Shown in pieces: positions 53,234-61,695 of a stretch of DNA of 64,000 nt (position 1 is its first letter; the number at the start of each line of letters is the position of its first letter). The notes below the pieces were generated by a model. The model searched no databases. It was not told the origin of the DNA and saw only the letters and a list, made by a program, of their open reading frames with translations. The position numbers and the translations under genes are program-made. The stretch covers positions 124,001-188,000 of the forward strand of contig JAEPON010000002.1 of the NCBI GenBank assembly GCA_017642895.1, written 5' to 3'. Source of the DNA: Roseitalea sp. (GTDB taxonomy: Bacteria; Pseudomonadota; Alphaproteobacteria; Rhizobiales; Rhizobiaceae).

Positions 53234-54013
53234 GTGACGGCGGCACGGAACAGCGCACTGGCGCTGCTGTTTTCGCTGGCATGCCTCGTCGCGCCGCCCG
53301 CCGCCGCGCAGGACGAGATGAGCGAGGCGGAAGCCTTCGTCGCCTCCAACATCATCCACATCCTGCTGCACGAAATCGGCCATGCGGTGATCGACCGGTT
53401 CGCCCTGCCCGTCATCGGCCAGGAGGAGGATGCCGCCGACAGTTTCGCCACGCTCGAAGTGCTCACCATCTACGACGATGATGTCGACATCCTGCTCGAT
53501 TCCGCCGAAGCGATGCTCATCATGCACGATCTGGCCGAGGCCGGCGGCACCCCGCTCGACTATTTCGGCGTCCATGATCTCGACATCCAGCGCGGCCTGC
53601 GCATCGTCTGCCATGCGGTGGGCATCGATCCGGACCGCTACGACGAAGCCGCGCGCTGGACCGAGATGGACCCCGACCAGCAGGCGGCCTGCGAGATCAA
53701 GGCCGAAACGGCGATCGAAAGCTGGGACGTGTTGCTCGAACCCTATCTGCGCGAGGAGGGCGCCTCCGCCCCGCCCGCACCCGTCACGCTCGAAGACAGC
53801 GCCCTGCCGGACATGCGGGCCTTTCTGGCGGACAGCGGCATCATGACCGATCTTGCCCTCTACGTCGGCGAGACCTTTCGCTGGCCACAGGTGCCGGCGC
53901 TGGTGGCCGCCGACTGCGGCGAAGCCAACGCCTGGTACGACCCCGACACGGTCGAAATCACCCTGTGCTACGAATTCATCGACGAACTGTTCGCGCTGGC
54001 CGAACAGCGCTGA
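53234..54013 (+). CDS. Secreted DUF4344-family zinc metallopeptidase
   Basis: A 259-residue exported protein. Signal peptide residues 1-25 (ALALLFSLACLVAPPAAAQ). The zincin motif HEIGH (46-50) sits in IIHILLHEIGHAVIDRF, and a downstream acidic residue in EEDAADSFATLEVL is the likely third ligand, giving HExxH plus Glu/Asp. A second conserved part reads LALYVGETFRWPQVPALVAADCGEANAWYDPDTVEITLCYEFIDELF with two Cys likely disulfide-bonded. Matches DUF4344, a putative metallopeptidase family. GTG start eight bases after GGGAG. Substrate unknown. Confidence 0.82.
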   Translation: MTAARNSALALLFSLACLVAPPAAAQDEMSEAEAFVASNIIHILLHEIGHAVIDRFALPVIGQEEDAADSFATLEVLTIYDDDVDILLDSAEAMLIMHDLAEAGGTPLDYFGVHDLDIQRGLRIVCHAVGIDPDRYDEAARWTEMDPDQQAACEIKAETAIESWDVLLEPYLREEGASAPPAPVTLEDSALPDMRAFLADSGIMTDLALYVGETFRWPQVPALVAADCGEANAWYDPDTVEITLCYEFIDELFALAEQR

Positions 54014-54034
54014 GCCCGCGCCCGGCCCGGAACA

Positions 54035-54400
54035 TCAATTGCCGAATATGAAACGCTCATCGTTGAAGCGCGGCTCGTAGCGTTTGCAGACATAGACGCG
54101 GCAGGACGCGGTGTCGGCTGCCGGCACGCTTTCGCGCTCCAGAACCTCGCCCAGCGCGCAGAAGCTGCGATTGGCGACATAGCGGTCATAGAGAAGATAG
54201 TTGGGCACCCGCTTGGACGCATGCTGCAGGATCACCACGCCCTCGCGCTGCACCGTCGCCTGCACGGCGGCACAGGAATTGAGGTCGCTGCGGACCCGGC
54301 TGATCGCGTCCGCCGGAACGATCGAGGCGGCGATCATCGCTGCGCCCAGTGCCGCGGCAAGGCCGGCGCCGGCCATCCGGCGTGCGGAACCCAATCTCAT
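54035..54400 (-). CDS. Small secreted protein with four cysteines
   Basis: A 121-residue protein with a signal peptide (about 1-32, AGLAAALGAAMIAASIVPADA), and a mature part with Cys in SCAAVQ, SFCALGE and SCRVYVC, probably two disulfides. ILQHASKRVPNYLLYDRYVANRSFCALGEVLERESVPAAD is conserved-looking. I recognise it only as a type of small secreted protein seen widely in rhizobia. No function is evident. It is convergent with the metallopeptidase gene. Confidence 0.68.
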   Translation of the reverse strand: MRLGSARRMAGAGLAAALGAAMIAASIVPADAISRVRSDLNSCAAVQATVQREGVVILQHASKRVPNYLLYDRYVANRSFCALGEVLERESVPAADTASCRVYVCKRYEPRFNDERFIFGN

Positions 54401-54471
54401 CAGCCTGTCCTCCTGTGTGTGACGATACCCACCCTAACAGCAAATGTGCCGCCTCTATGGCCGCGCACGGG

Positions 54472-55311
54472 TCAACCCCGTCGCGCAAGGCTCGCGGGCA
54501 CCATGATGGTCGGCCGCACGGGCAGGTCGCGCACATTGACCGTGATGGCGTCGCCATCGAGAAAATCGACCGCCCAGTCCGGCCCCATCAGCGCGATGAA
54601 CCGATCGATGGCATTGCCGCGCAGATGCATCGGCAGGACGATCGACGATCTGAGCCGCGTCGTGATCTCGGCCATGCCTTCATGTGCCATCGTCAGCCCG
54701 CCATCGACCGGCACCATGACGATGTCGAGCCGGCCGATTTGCGCGAAATGATCGTCGGTCAGCCTGTGATGCAGATGGCCCAGATGGCCGATGCACAGGC
54801 CCGCCACCTCGAAGATGAAGATCGAGTTCTGGTTGGCCGTCAGTGCGGTCGTGTCCCAGCGCCTGATATCGGTGGTCACGTTGCGCACATAGACATCGTC
54901 GATCACCGTGTCGTGGTCGGCACCGTCCGGATTGTCGCTGTCCCAGCCGGCAAAGACATGTTCGATCGCCGGATCGGGATTGAGCGTATAGTGGGTTGAA
55001 TGGGCGCGGTTCATCGTGATGACGCGCGGCGTCGGCGTGTGGCCATAGGCGCCGGAGAAATCGGTGGCGATCGTCACGCCGGCGGGTGTCTCGATCCGAT
55101 AGGTGGAATGGCCGGCAAAGCGGATCGTCACATCGCCATCGACCGCCAGAGGACCGGCATCGGCCGAGGCAAACATGACGTGCGGCAGCGCCTTGGCGAC
55201 AGCGAGGCACTGGCTGACCGGCACGTCGCCGGCATTTTGCGCCATGGCCATGCCGGAATGGCCGATCGTCAATGCGGCGGCGGTCACGAAAGCAGTCAGA
55301 AGGCGGCGCAT
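54472..55311 (-). CDS. Exported MBL-fold metallo-hydrolase
   Basis: A 279-residue metallo-beta-lactamase-fold protein of the UlaG/YycJ-like type with a signal peptide (1-24, LTAFVTAAALTIGHSGMAMA). Metal-site positions: RFAGHSTYRIETPAGVTIATDFSG, RAHSTHYTLNP (the HxxxH-like pair is H-S-T-H), CIGHLGHLHHRLTDDHF, VMVPVDGGLTMAHE and VLPMHLRG. The classical HxHxDH is not intact, as is usual for this subgroup. Exported UlaG-like hydrolases are uncommon; the substrate is unknown. Confidence 0.8.
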   Translation of the reverse strand: MRRLLTAFVTAAALTIGHSGMAMAQNAGDVPVSQCLAVAKALPHVMFASADAGPLAVDGDVTIRFAGHSTYRIETPAGVTIATDFSGAYGHTPTPRVITMNRAHSTHYTLNPDPAIEHVFAGWDSDNPDGADHDTVIDDVYVRNVTTDIRRWDTTALTANQNSIFIFEVAGLCIGHLGHLHHRLTDDHFAQIGRLDIVMVPVDGGLTMAHEGMAEITTRLRSSIVLPMHLRGNAIDRFIALMGPDWAVDFLDGDAITVNVRDLPVRPTIMVPASLARRG

Positions 55312-55380
55312 CGGAACTCCCGAAAACGAACGTCGGTTTCCTCTCCCGGGTCGAACGCCCGCGCCATTTTGCCGGGGCTC

Positions 55381-55851
55381 TCACCTCCGGCCCGGCGGTC
55401 CCCACTGCGCGGCATAGCGGGCGGTCATGGCCTCATAGTCGTCCGGCTGGCCGTCATAGCGCAACCCGTCATCGGGGATCAAAACCCACGCCTGTTTTGA
55501 CGCCAGCCAGATATGGCCGGCCGGCTTCAGCCAATCCGTGTCGTCGAACGTGCCGCCCTTGACATTCAGCATGTCCTCATAGGCCGGCCTGTTGTGGAAC
55601 AGCCGGCTGCCGCAGTGCGGGCAGAACTCGCACACGGTCAGCCTGTCACCCGATGCCTTTTTGAACTTGGCCGTCTCTCCCTCGACCGACAGGGCAGCAC
55701 GCCGGACGCGCACCGAAATGCCGAATGCCGACGAGGCCTGTTTCTGGCACTCGGTGCAATGGCAGCAATAGACGACCTGCGGCCGCTCGGTCAGCGTGTA
55801 GCGGATGGCGCCGCACTGGCAGCCGCCTTTCTGTCGGAACGGATCGCTCAT
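55381..55851 (-). CDS. GFA/CENP-V-fold zinc protein
   Basis: A 156-residue protein of the glutathione-dependent formaldehyde-activating-like family. Zinc ligands come from GGCQCGAIRY, CCHCTECQKQ and CEFCPHCGSRLFHN, the standard pattern of three Cys-rich knots. Members often bind metal without proven formaldehyde chemistry, so no reaction is claimed. Its start is eight bases from the stop of the next gene on the same strand; the two probably share an mRNA. Confidence 0.88.
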   Translation of the reverse strand: MSDPFRQKGGCQCGAIRYTLTERPQVVYCCHCTECQKQASSAFGISVRVRRAALSVEGETAKFKKASGDRLTVCEFCPHCGSRLFHNRPAYEDMLNVKGGTFDDTDWLKPAGHIWLASKQAWVLIPDDGLRYDGQPDDYEAMTARYAAQWGPPGRR

Positions 55852-55858
55852 TGACCCC

Positions 55859-56140
55859 TCACCATTGAAGGCCCGCCGCTTCGGCCTTCTTCATCAGCGG
55901 CCCCTGCCGGCCGCGATGGTGCTCCTGCAGATAGAGCATGGTCGCACGAATCTGGCCCTTGGGAATACTTTTGGGATCGATCCTCGCGGCTTCATTGGCT
56001 TCGGCGACGCTCTTGCCTTCCTCCAGCGCGGTCATGAAAAGATAGGCGCGCACGGTCTTCACCCCGCGCCGCGAATTCTCCTTCAGCAGCAGCCAGACAA
56101 ACATGGCGATCATCGCCAGCGCGACACCGAATTCCGTCAT
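55859..56140 (-). CDS. Small membrane-anchored protein
   Basis: A 93-residue protein with one N-terminal membrane helix ([19 protein letters not shown]) and a basic cytoplasmic part with [53 protein letters not shown]. Not recognised. It lies upstream of the GFA gene on the same strand and is divergent from yebC. Confidence 0.6.
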   Translation of the reverse strand: MTEFGVALAMIAMFVWLLLKENSRRGVKTVRAYLFMTALEEGKSVAEANEAARIDPKSIPKGQIRATMLYLQEHHRGRQGPLMKKAEAAGLQW

Positions 56141-56225
56141 CCACCTCTTCCCAATCTGGACGTTGCGTGCGTTCTCTCATAAAAGCGCGCGGGATTCCGG
56201 AAACGTCAAGCAGAACAGAACCGCC

Positions 56226-56978
56226 ATGGCAGGTCATTCCAAGTTCAAGAACATCATGCACCGCAAGGGCCGGCAGGACGCGGCGCGCTCCAAACTCTTC
56301 TCGCGCCTGTCCAAGGAGATCACGGTCGCGGTGAAGATGGGCGGCGGCACCACTGATCCGGACATGAACCCGCGCCTGCGCCTGGCCGTGCAGAACGCCA
56401 AGGGCCAGTCCATGCCCAAGGACAACATCCAGCGCGCGATCAACAAGGGCGCCGGTGCCGGAGGCGAGGATTATCAGGAAATGCGGTATGAGGGCTATGG
56501 CCCGGGCGGCGTCGCCGTCATTGTCGAGGCGCTGACCGACAATCTCAACCGCTCGGCCTCCAACATCCGCGCCGCGTTCTCCAAGAACGGCGGCTCGCTC
56601 GGCGAGACCGGATCGGTCTCCTTCATGTTCGACCGGGTCGGCGAGATCGTCTACAAGCCCGAGGCCGGCGATGCCGACACGGTGATGGAAGCGGCGATCG
56701 AGGCGGGCGCCGAAGATGTCGAGACCGACGAGGACGGCCACACCATCACCTGCGCCTTCGAGGACCTGGGCGCCGTCTCCAAAGCGCTTGAAGCGACGCT
56801 CGGCGATGCCGAATCGGTCAATGTGATCTGGAAGCCGCAGAACCAGACACCGGTCGATGAGGACAAGGCCGGCACGCTTCTCAAGCTGCTCGACGCGCTC
56901 GATGAGGACGATGACGTCCAGAACGTCTATTCCAACGAAGACATTGCCGACGATGTGATGGAGCGGCTGAGCGCGTAA
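56226..56978 (+). CDS. yebC: YebC/PmpR-family protein
   Basis: A 250-residue protein, [40 protein letters not shown] being the family's near-invariant start, followed by [83 protein letters not shown]. The family is variously described as a transcription regulator (PmpR) or a factor that helps ribosomes pass difficult proline stretches (TACO1/YebC). The frame is open 41 codons upstream but the family starts here. The ruvC gene usual downstream is not adjacent. Confidence 0.95.
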   Translation: MAGHSKFKNIMHRKGRQDAARSKLFSRLSKEITVAVKMGGGTTDPDMNPRLRLAVQNAKGQSMPKDNIQRAINKGAGAGGEDYQEMRYEGYGPGGVAVIVEALTDNLNRSASNIRAAFSKNGGSLGETGSVSFMFDRVGEIVYKPEAGDADTVMEAAIEAGAEDVETDEDGHTITCAFEDLGAVSKALEATLGDAESVNVIWKPQNQTPVDEDKAGTLLKLLDALDEDDDVQNVYSNEDIADDVMERLSA

Positions 56979-57055
56979 GCGTCGGGACAGGCGATGACCA
57001 CGCGGCCTATGTCCGCATCAATGCGCTTGTCTGCCGCGCATCGTCCTGTCCCCGG

Positions 57056-57835
57056 TCAAACGAGGATGGCTGCTTCTCTTGCCGCCCGGCGGAATTTGCG
57101 CCCGACCGGCACATGGGTGCCGTCGGTGAGCGTGACCTGCAACCGGCCGTCAATCGTCTGCTGTCCGGCCACCGCGCCCGTCGCCACCCAGTGCGACCGA
57201 TGGATCTGACACCCGGCCGTTGCGCCCGTTTCTTCCAGAGCGTCCCTGAACCGCATCATGACGAGCGACCGGCCCCGGTCGGTGACAATTTCCACATAGT
57301 GATCCTGGGCCGACATGCGGATCAGGGCTCCGCGACAGGCACCGGGAATGCGTTTGAGGATCGGCACGGCATCGTGCGCGGTTGCCGTGCGTTGATCGGC
57401 GCGCAGCAACACCATGCCCGCCGACAGCAGGGCCATGATGACGGCACACTGCAGATAGAGTTCGGCCATGTTGACCAGCCCGGGCCTGAAGCCAAACGGC
57501 AATCCGATAACAAGGACGATACCGGCAATCGGGAATGCCGCCACCAGACCGATCGCCAGAAGGCCAGCGGTTCGAAAGCGGTCGTTCTTGTCCAAACGCC
57601 GTTCAAACCGCGTATAAACGACGTTGGCCAACGGCACCGTGAAAAGGGCGATCAGCAGCCAGTAGACATGGTGCTCGACAATGCCGAAATCCGCATGGGT
57701 GCCAAACGGGCCAATCCATCCCGCCAAAAGGGCAACCAGCAAGACGATGCCCAATTGGCGTGGTGAGCCATAAAGTCTGCCCGCTATGGCCGCGAGCCGG
57801 ATGATCATCGGGTTGCCGGCGAAGTATGGCTGCAT
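57056..57835 (-). CDS. Membrane-bound LytTR-family regulator
   Basis: A 259-residue protein with four hydrophobic segments in the first 145 residues (about 27-45, 57-75, 92-112, 125-143) and a C-terminal LytTR DNA-binding domain (about 160-255): IRMSAQDHYVEIVTDRGRSLVMMRFRDALEE then CQIHRSHWVATGAVAGQQTIDGRLQVTLTDGTHVPVGRKFR. No receiver domain is present, so the membrane part is the likely sensor. The ligand is unknown. Divergent from the amidase gene, about 85 bases between starts, which is a plausible target. Confidence 0.85.
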   Translation of the reverse strand: MQPYFAGNPMIIRLAAIAGRLYGSPRQLGIVLLVALLAGWIGPFGTHADFGIVEHHVYWLLIALFTVPLANVVYTRFERRLDKNDRFRTAGLLAIGLVAAFPIAGIVLVIGLPFGFRPGLVNMAELYLQCAVIMALLSAGMVLLRADQRTATAHDAVPILKRIPGACRGALIRMSAQDHYVEIVTDRGRSLVMMRFRDALEETGATAGCQIHRSHWVATGAVAGQQTIDGRLQVTLTDGTHVPVGRKFRRAAREAAILV

Positions 57836-57919
57836 TTCGCGAATTCTTGCTTGCGCACCGTCGCGGCGCGGCTGTCATAGGCGGCTCATCATCCGCCATT
57901 TTGGTCGAGGCACAATAAC

Positions 57920-58999
57920 ATGATCTGGCGATTTCGCCCCACATGCTCTCTGACGCTTGACCTGGGCCGCGGCGCCTTGGCATCGCTCGTGTGGACATCC
58001 TCGGCCCTTGCATGCTCCACGGTGGCATTGGGGCCGGTCGATCAGCGGATTGTCGCTTACAGCTACGACACATCCGATACCGGTGCCGGTTTCATCATCG
58101 CCAATCCGGCCGGCGCGGTGCGGCGCTCGATCATGGAGGACAGGCCGGCGCGGTGGGCGGCCCGCCACAACAGCATCAGCTTCAACCAGTTGGGGCCCGG
58201 CATGCCGACTGTGGGCATGAACGCAAAAGGTGTGGTCGTTTCGCTGATGTGGAACGATGATGCCGTGTTTCCGGCGCCGGGCGGCCAGCCGGTGGTCAAT
58301 GAGCTCGAACTGATCCAGATGCTTCTCGACAGGGCCGGCTCGGTCGGCCAGGCCTTGGCCTTGCTCGACACCGTCGATGTGCAGGCACTGGTGCCGATTC
58401 ACTATTTTGTCGCCGATGCCACGGGATCGACGGCTGCGATCACCCCGACCCGGACCGGGTTCGTCGTGCATGCCGACGAAGAGATGCCGGTCCCCGCGCT
58501 CACCAACACCGGTTATCGCCAATTGCTGGAACAACTGACCGGCTATGTGGGCCATGGCGGGGATCGTCCGATGCCGTCCGAGCTTGACGGTCCGGGCAGC
58601 CTGGAACGGTTTGTGCTGGCTTCCGGGGCATCCGGGGGCCCGGCCACTCTGGACAACGCCTTTGCGGCACTGGCTCTCGTTGAGAACCCGCAAACGTTTT
58701 GGCAGATCGTGCTTGATCCACACCGGATGGCGATCGATTTCAGGCTGACCGGCCGTGATGGCGTTTGGCGGATCGACATGGATGCGGTCGATTTCAGGTG
58801 CCGGGATGGTGCCGTGGGTATCGATCTGGCAGCCTTGCCCGACGAGCGGGATTCGATTGAATTCAATGCACTGACCAGATCCGGCCTTGCGGACGTGCTG
58901 GTCGAAGTCCTGCTCGCTTTCCAGGACACAGTGGGCTTGCCGCCGCAAATGGCTGGAGACATTGCGGACGCGCAATTGTCGTCGGCCGTTTGCCGGTAA
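57920..58999 (+). CDS. Choloylglycine-hydrolase-like linear amide hydrolase
   Basis: A 359-residue Ntn hydrolase. An N-terminal signal-like region (1-31, ending SSALA) is followed by Cys32 (ACSTVAL), the expected nucleophile exposed by processing. ARHNSISFNQLGPGMPTVGMNAKGVVVSLMWN and ADATGSTAAITPTRTGFVV are the usual substrate-pocket and oxyanion parts. Members hydrolyse bile salts, penicillin V or acyl-homoserine lactones; specificity cannot be read here. Quorum-signal cleavage is a possibility given a LytTR regulator next door, but this is conjecture. Confidence 0.82.
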   Translation: MIWRFRPTCSLTLDLGRGALASLVWTSSALACSTVALGPVDQRIVAYSYDTSDTGAGFIIANPAGAVRRSIMEDRPARWAARHNSISFNQLGPGMPTVGMNAKGVVVSLMWNDDAVFPAPGGQPVVNELELIQMLLDRAGSVGQALALLDTVDVQALVPIHYFVADATGSTAAITPTRTGFVVHADEEMPVPALTNTGYRQLLEQLTGYVGHGGDRPMPSELDGPGSLERFVLASGASGGPATLDNAFAALALVENPQTFWQIVLDPHRMAIDFRLTGRDGVWRIDMDAVDFRCRDGAVGIDLAALPDERDSIEFNALTRSGLADVLVEVLLAFQDTVGLPPQMAGDIADAQLSSAVCR

Positions 59000-59022
59000 T
59001 GGGTGGCCTGACAACGATGTGG

Positions 59023-60528
59023 CTATGAAGCCCCGACCGCGTGATCTCCGGCGACGGCAGCCGCTGCCAACGCGCGACGTTGCACCGCTTCCACGATATG
59101 CGCGATCGAGTTGGCATAATATTCCAGCAGCAATTGCTCGTTCAAATTGGCGCGGTGAAGCCCGTCCGCATTGGCCTCCATGATATGCCGCATCTTCAAC
59201 ATGCGGATACCCGTTTCGAGCATGTAGTCGCGATCGTGGCGCGGAATGTGCACGTGATAGCCGGCGCCTTCGATCCGCTGGATCAGGTCGAACACCTTTG
59301 ATTTCAGTTCCAGATCGCCCATCCAATGGTCTTCGTTCTGCAACAGCACGGTCGCCACCAGCGCCACCGGCAGCACGGGAATGACCGCGCCGATTTCGTC
59401 CAGCAGCGCTTCGCCCAACCTCTGCACGCCGGCGAAATGCGCCTCGCGTGCCTTGCGCTCCACCGGATCGCCGGTTTCGTGATGCCCGGAAAAATCGATG
59501 CCGTTGGCCTTGGCGAATTCGGTCAGCGACAGCGGCTCGCCGAAGGATACGCAGGCATAGCCATAGCGGTAGAGCCGGCCCTGCAGACGCAGCTTGACAA
59601 GATGCGCCAGAAAGCCGGCGACCCTGAAAAGCCGCACGCGATAATCCCGCCCGGTCGCCTCTTTTTCCTGCTTCGCCGTCAGGATGCGGTCTTCGAGCAC
59701 GCGGTCATAATTGATGCCGACCGGGATGAAGACGATGTCCTTGTCGCCATCGGTCCTGAATCCCGACACCATGTAGGAGAGGAGACCGAGCTTCGGCGGC
59801 CGCAGCGTGCCGTCCGGCGACAGGCCGCCTTCGGGGAACACCGCCTGCGTGACGCCCTCCTTGGTGGCCTTGCGCACATAGGCGGCCAAGACGCGCCGGT
59901 AGAGCTGGTTCTTGGAATTGCGGCGGATGAAATAGGCGCCCATCGAGCGCAGCAGCGAATGCAGGAAGATGACCTGCGCCCATTCGCCCACCGCATAGGA
60001 GAGCGACGCCCGTTTGGAGGCCAGATAGGTGACCAGCACATAGTCCATGTTCGACCGGTGGTTCATGACGAACACGACGGTGGCGTTCTTCGGGATATGC
60101 TTGAAAGCCTGATCGTCGGTGAAGCCCAAGCGCACGCGATAGGCGAACTGCGACAGCCATTTGGCCGCGCGCGTGCCGATGCCGAAATAGGTCAGCGGCG
60201 AAAAGGACGGGACGATCTCGGCGGCATATTTCTCCGCCTGCTTCATGATCACCGCGCGCGGTGTCCCGCTTTGCTGATGCTCGAGATCGACTGCGGCGAT
60301 CACATCGGGATCGTAGAGTAGCTGGTCGATCAGCCCCTGCCGGCGGGTCAGGCGAAAGGGCTGGATTTCGAGATCGAGCCGCTCGTTCAGCTCGTCGATG
60401 GCATCGTTGACGCGCCGGCGAAAATACCAGCGGACGGACGGCGCGAAGATGCGGTCGAAGACGGCGACCAGCGCCAGAAGGCCGAGGATCAGGACGAGCC
60501 AGAACGGCATGGCAACCGTGTCGGTCAT
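59023..60528 (-). CDS. PlsB-like glycerophosphate acyltransferase
   Basis: A 501-residue protein with one N-terminal membrane helix (7-27, MPFWLVLILGLLALVAVF) and the glycerolipid acyltransferase motifs: HRSNMD (H157-x4-D162) in VVFVMNHRSNMDYVL, GAYFIRRNSKN, VFPEGGLSPDGTL and VFIPVGINYDRVLE. This order is that of glycerol-3-phosphate O-acyltransferases related to PlsB, but the protein is shorter than PlsB (about 800). It likely acts at the inner membrane in phospholipid synthesis. GGAGGGCCGTAC precedes the ATG. Confidence 0.85.
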   Translation of the reverse strand: MTDTVAMPFWLVLILGLLALVAVFDRIFAPSVRWYFRRRVNDAIDELNERLDLEIQPFRLTRRQGLIDQLLYDPDVIAAVDLEHQQSGTPRAVIMKQAEKYAAEIVPSFSPLTYFGIGTRAAKWLSQFAYRVRLGFTDDQAFKHIPKNATVVFVMNHRSNMDYVLVTYLASKRASLSYAVGEWAQVIFLHSLLRSMGAYFIRRNSKNQLYRRVLAAYVRKATKEGVTQAVFPEGGLSPDGTLRPPKLGLLSYMVSGFRTDGDKDIVFIPVGINYDRVLEDRILTAKQEKEATGRDYRVRLFRVAGFLAHLVKLRLQGRLYRYGYACVSFGEPLSLTEFAKANGIDFSGHHETGDPVERKAREAHFAGVQRLGEALLDEIGAVIPVLPVALVATVLLQNEDHWMGDLELKSKVFDLIQRIEGAGYHVHIPRHDRDYMLETGIRMLKMRHIMEANADGLHRANLNEQLLLEYYANSIAHIVEAVQRRALAAAAVAGDHAVGAS

Positions 60529-60657
60529 GTACGGCCCTCCCCGCCCGATCCGCCGGTCAGCCTAGCGGCAATGGTGGCCTATGTATATCCGAGGGGGGAG
60601 ACACCCGGTATGGCGATGCCAACGGAAAGACAGCCAGAGCGCCTCGGCATTGGCCGG

Positions 60658-61446
60658 CTACAAGGTGTCGTAAGGGTTGGGCTGAGTGCCATCGACGTCC
60701 GTGAAGCCATAGTCCCGTGCCAACAGGGCGGCCTGCTGGATCTCCCCGGAGCGCGTCATCACGTCCGGGTCGGCTGCCAAGGCCGCCACGGCACGCCCGA
60801 CGAACCGGGCGGTTTCCCGTTTGGGCATCTTGCCTTTCTTCTTGTCGATGACATGCCCGGGATAAAGCGACACCACGGCCACCCCGTGCGACTTCAGCTC
60901 GTGCGCCATGTCACGGCTCATCGCGTCGGTTGCCGCCTTTGCCGCGCCATAGGCGACATTGCCGTAATATCTGCGCGCCGCGTAAAAAGAGATGTTGACG
61001 ATCAACCCGCTGCCTTGGGCAATCATCATCGGCGCCGCGTAGCTTGACGCAACGTAGGTCGACCGCACCCCGACCTGGTGCATTTCATCCCAAAGGCCCA
61101 GGGGTTGTGTCCAGAACGGGTCCTTCCATTTGAAGCCCTTGTTGGCCGAACGGTTGCGCAGCCGGGCATAGCCGCCCCATGCGTTGTTGACCAGGATGTC
61201 AAGCCGCCCCGCTTCATCCGCGATCTGGTCGAACACGGCGCGTACGGCGTGATCGTCGCCATGATCGCAGGGGATCGCGATGCCACGGCCCCCAGCCTCG
61301 GTGATCTCCGCAACGCGGCGCTCCGTGATCGATCGGCCGGTCACGAAGACCGTTGCTCCGGCCTCGCCCAGGCCAAGCGCAATACCCCGGCCGACGCTCC
61401 GCGTCCCGCCGGTCACCAGCGCGAACTTTTCTCTCAATTGACCCAT
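60658..61446 (-). CDS. Short-chain dehydrogenase/reductase, DHRS1-like
   Basis: A 262-residue SDR. Cofactor motif LVTGGTRSVGRGIALGLGEAG, Asn-Asn-Ala in ILVNNAWGGY (W following NNA is characteristic of DHRS1-like SDRs), catalytic NISFYAARRYYGNVAYGAAKAATDAM with the Tyr-x-x-x-Lys present as YGAAK. The C-terminus has VDGTQPNPYDTL. Substrate unknown. Start at ATG 61446; a GTG three codons earlier is not needed. No ribosome site is strong. The 249-base gap upstream holds nothing recognised. Confidence 0.83.
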   Translation of the reverse strand: MGQLREKFALVTGGTRSVGRGIALGLGEAGATVFVTGRSITERRVAEITEAGGRGIAIPCDHGDDHAVRAVFDQIADEAGRLDILVNNAWGGYARLRNRSANKGFKWKDPFWTQPLGLWDEMHQVGVRSTYVASSYAAPMMIAQGSGLIVNISFYAARRYYGNVAYGAAKAATDAMSRDMAHELKSHGVAVVSLYPGHVIDKKKGKMPKRETARFVGRAVAALAADPDVMTRSGEIQQAALLARDYGFTDVDGTQPNPYDTL

Positions 61447-61695
61447 GAAACCCACTCACCGTCATAGATGGAGGATGGCCATACTGCAGTCGGGCGGCCC
61501 GGCCTGATATGATCCGGGTCAAATGATGGGTTTCTGCAGCCAGGGAACGTCTCGGCAGGGCGGCAGGCCATCCGCGTGTCCCCTGTTCGCCTGCCGCAAG
61601 AGGGCAAACTGAACCGTTCAACTCAGCACAGCTCCAGCGGCCAACGCTCATGACGTTGGGTATCCGCTTCGTCCTCAGACCCATGCAGCCGATCC

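Noticed and set aside
56985..57052. Inverted repeat between yebC and the LytTR gene as a shared terminator
   Set aside because: Arms are imperfect, the spacer is about 40 bases and no T run follows on either strand.
61447..61695. Possible RNA gene in the gap before the FAD dehydrogenase end
   Set aside because: No cloverleaf, promoter-terminator pair or strong hairpin could be recognised.
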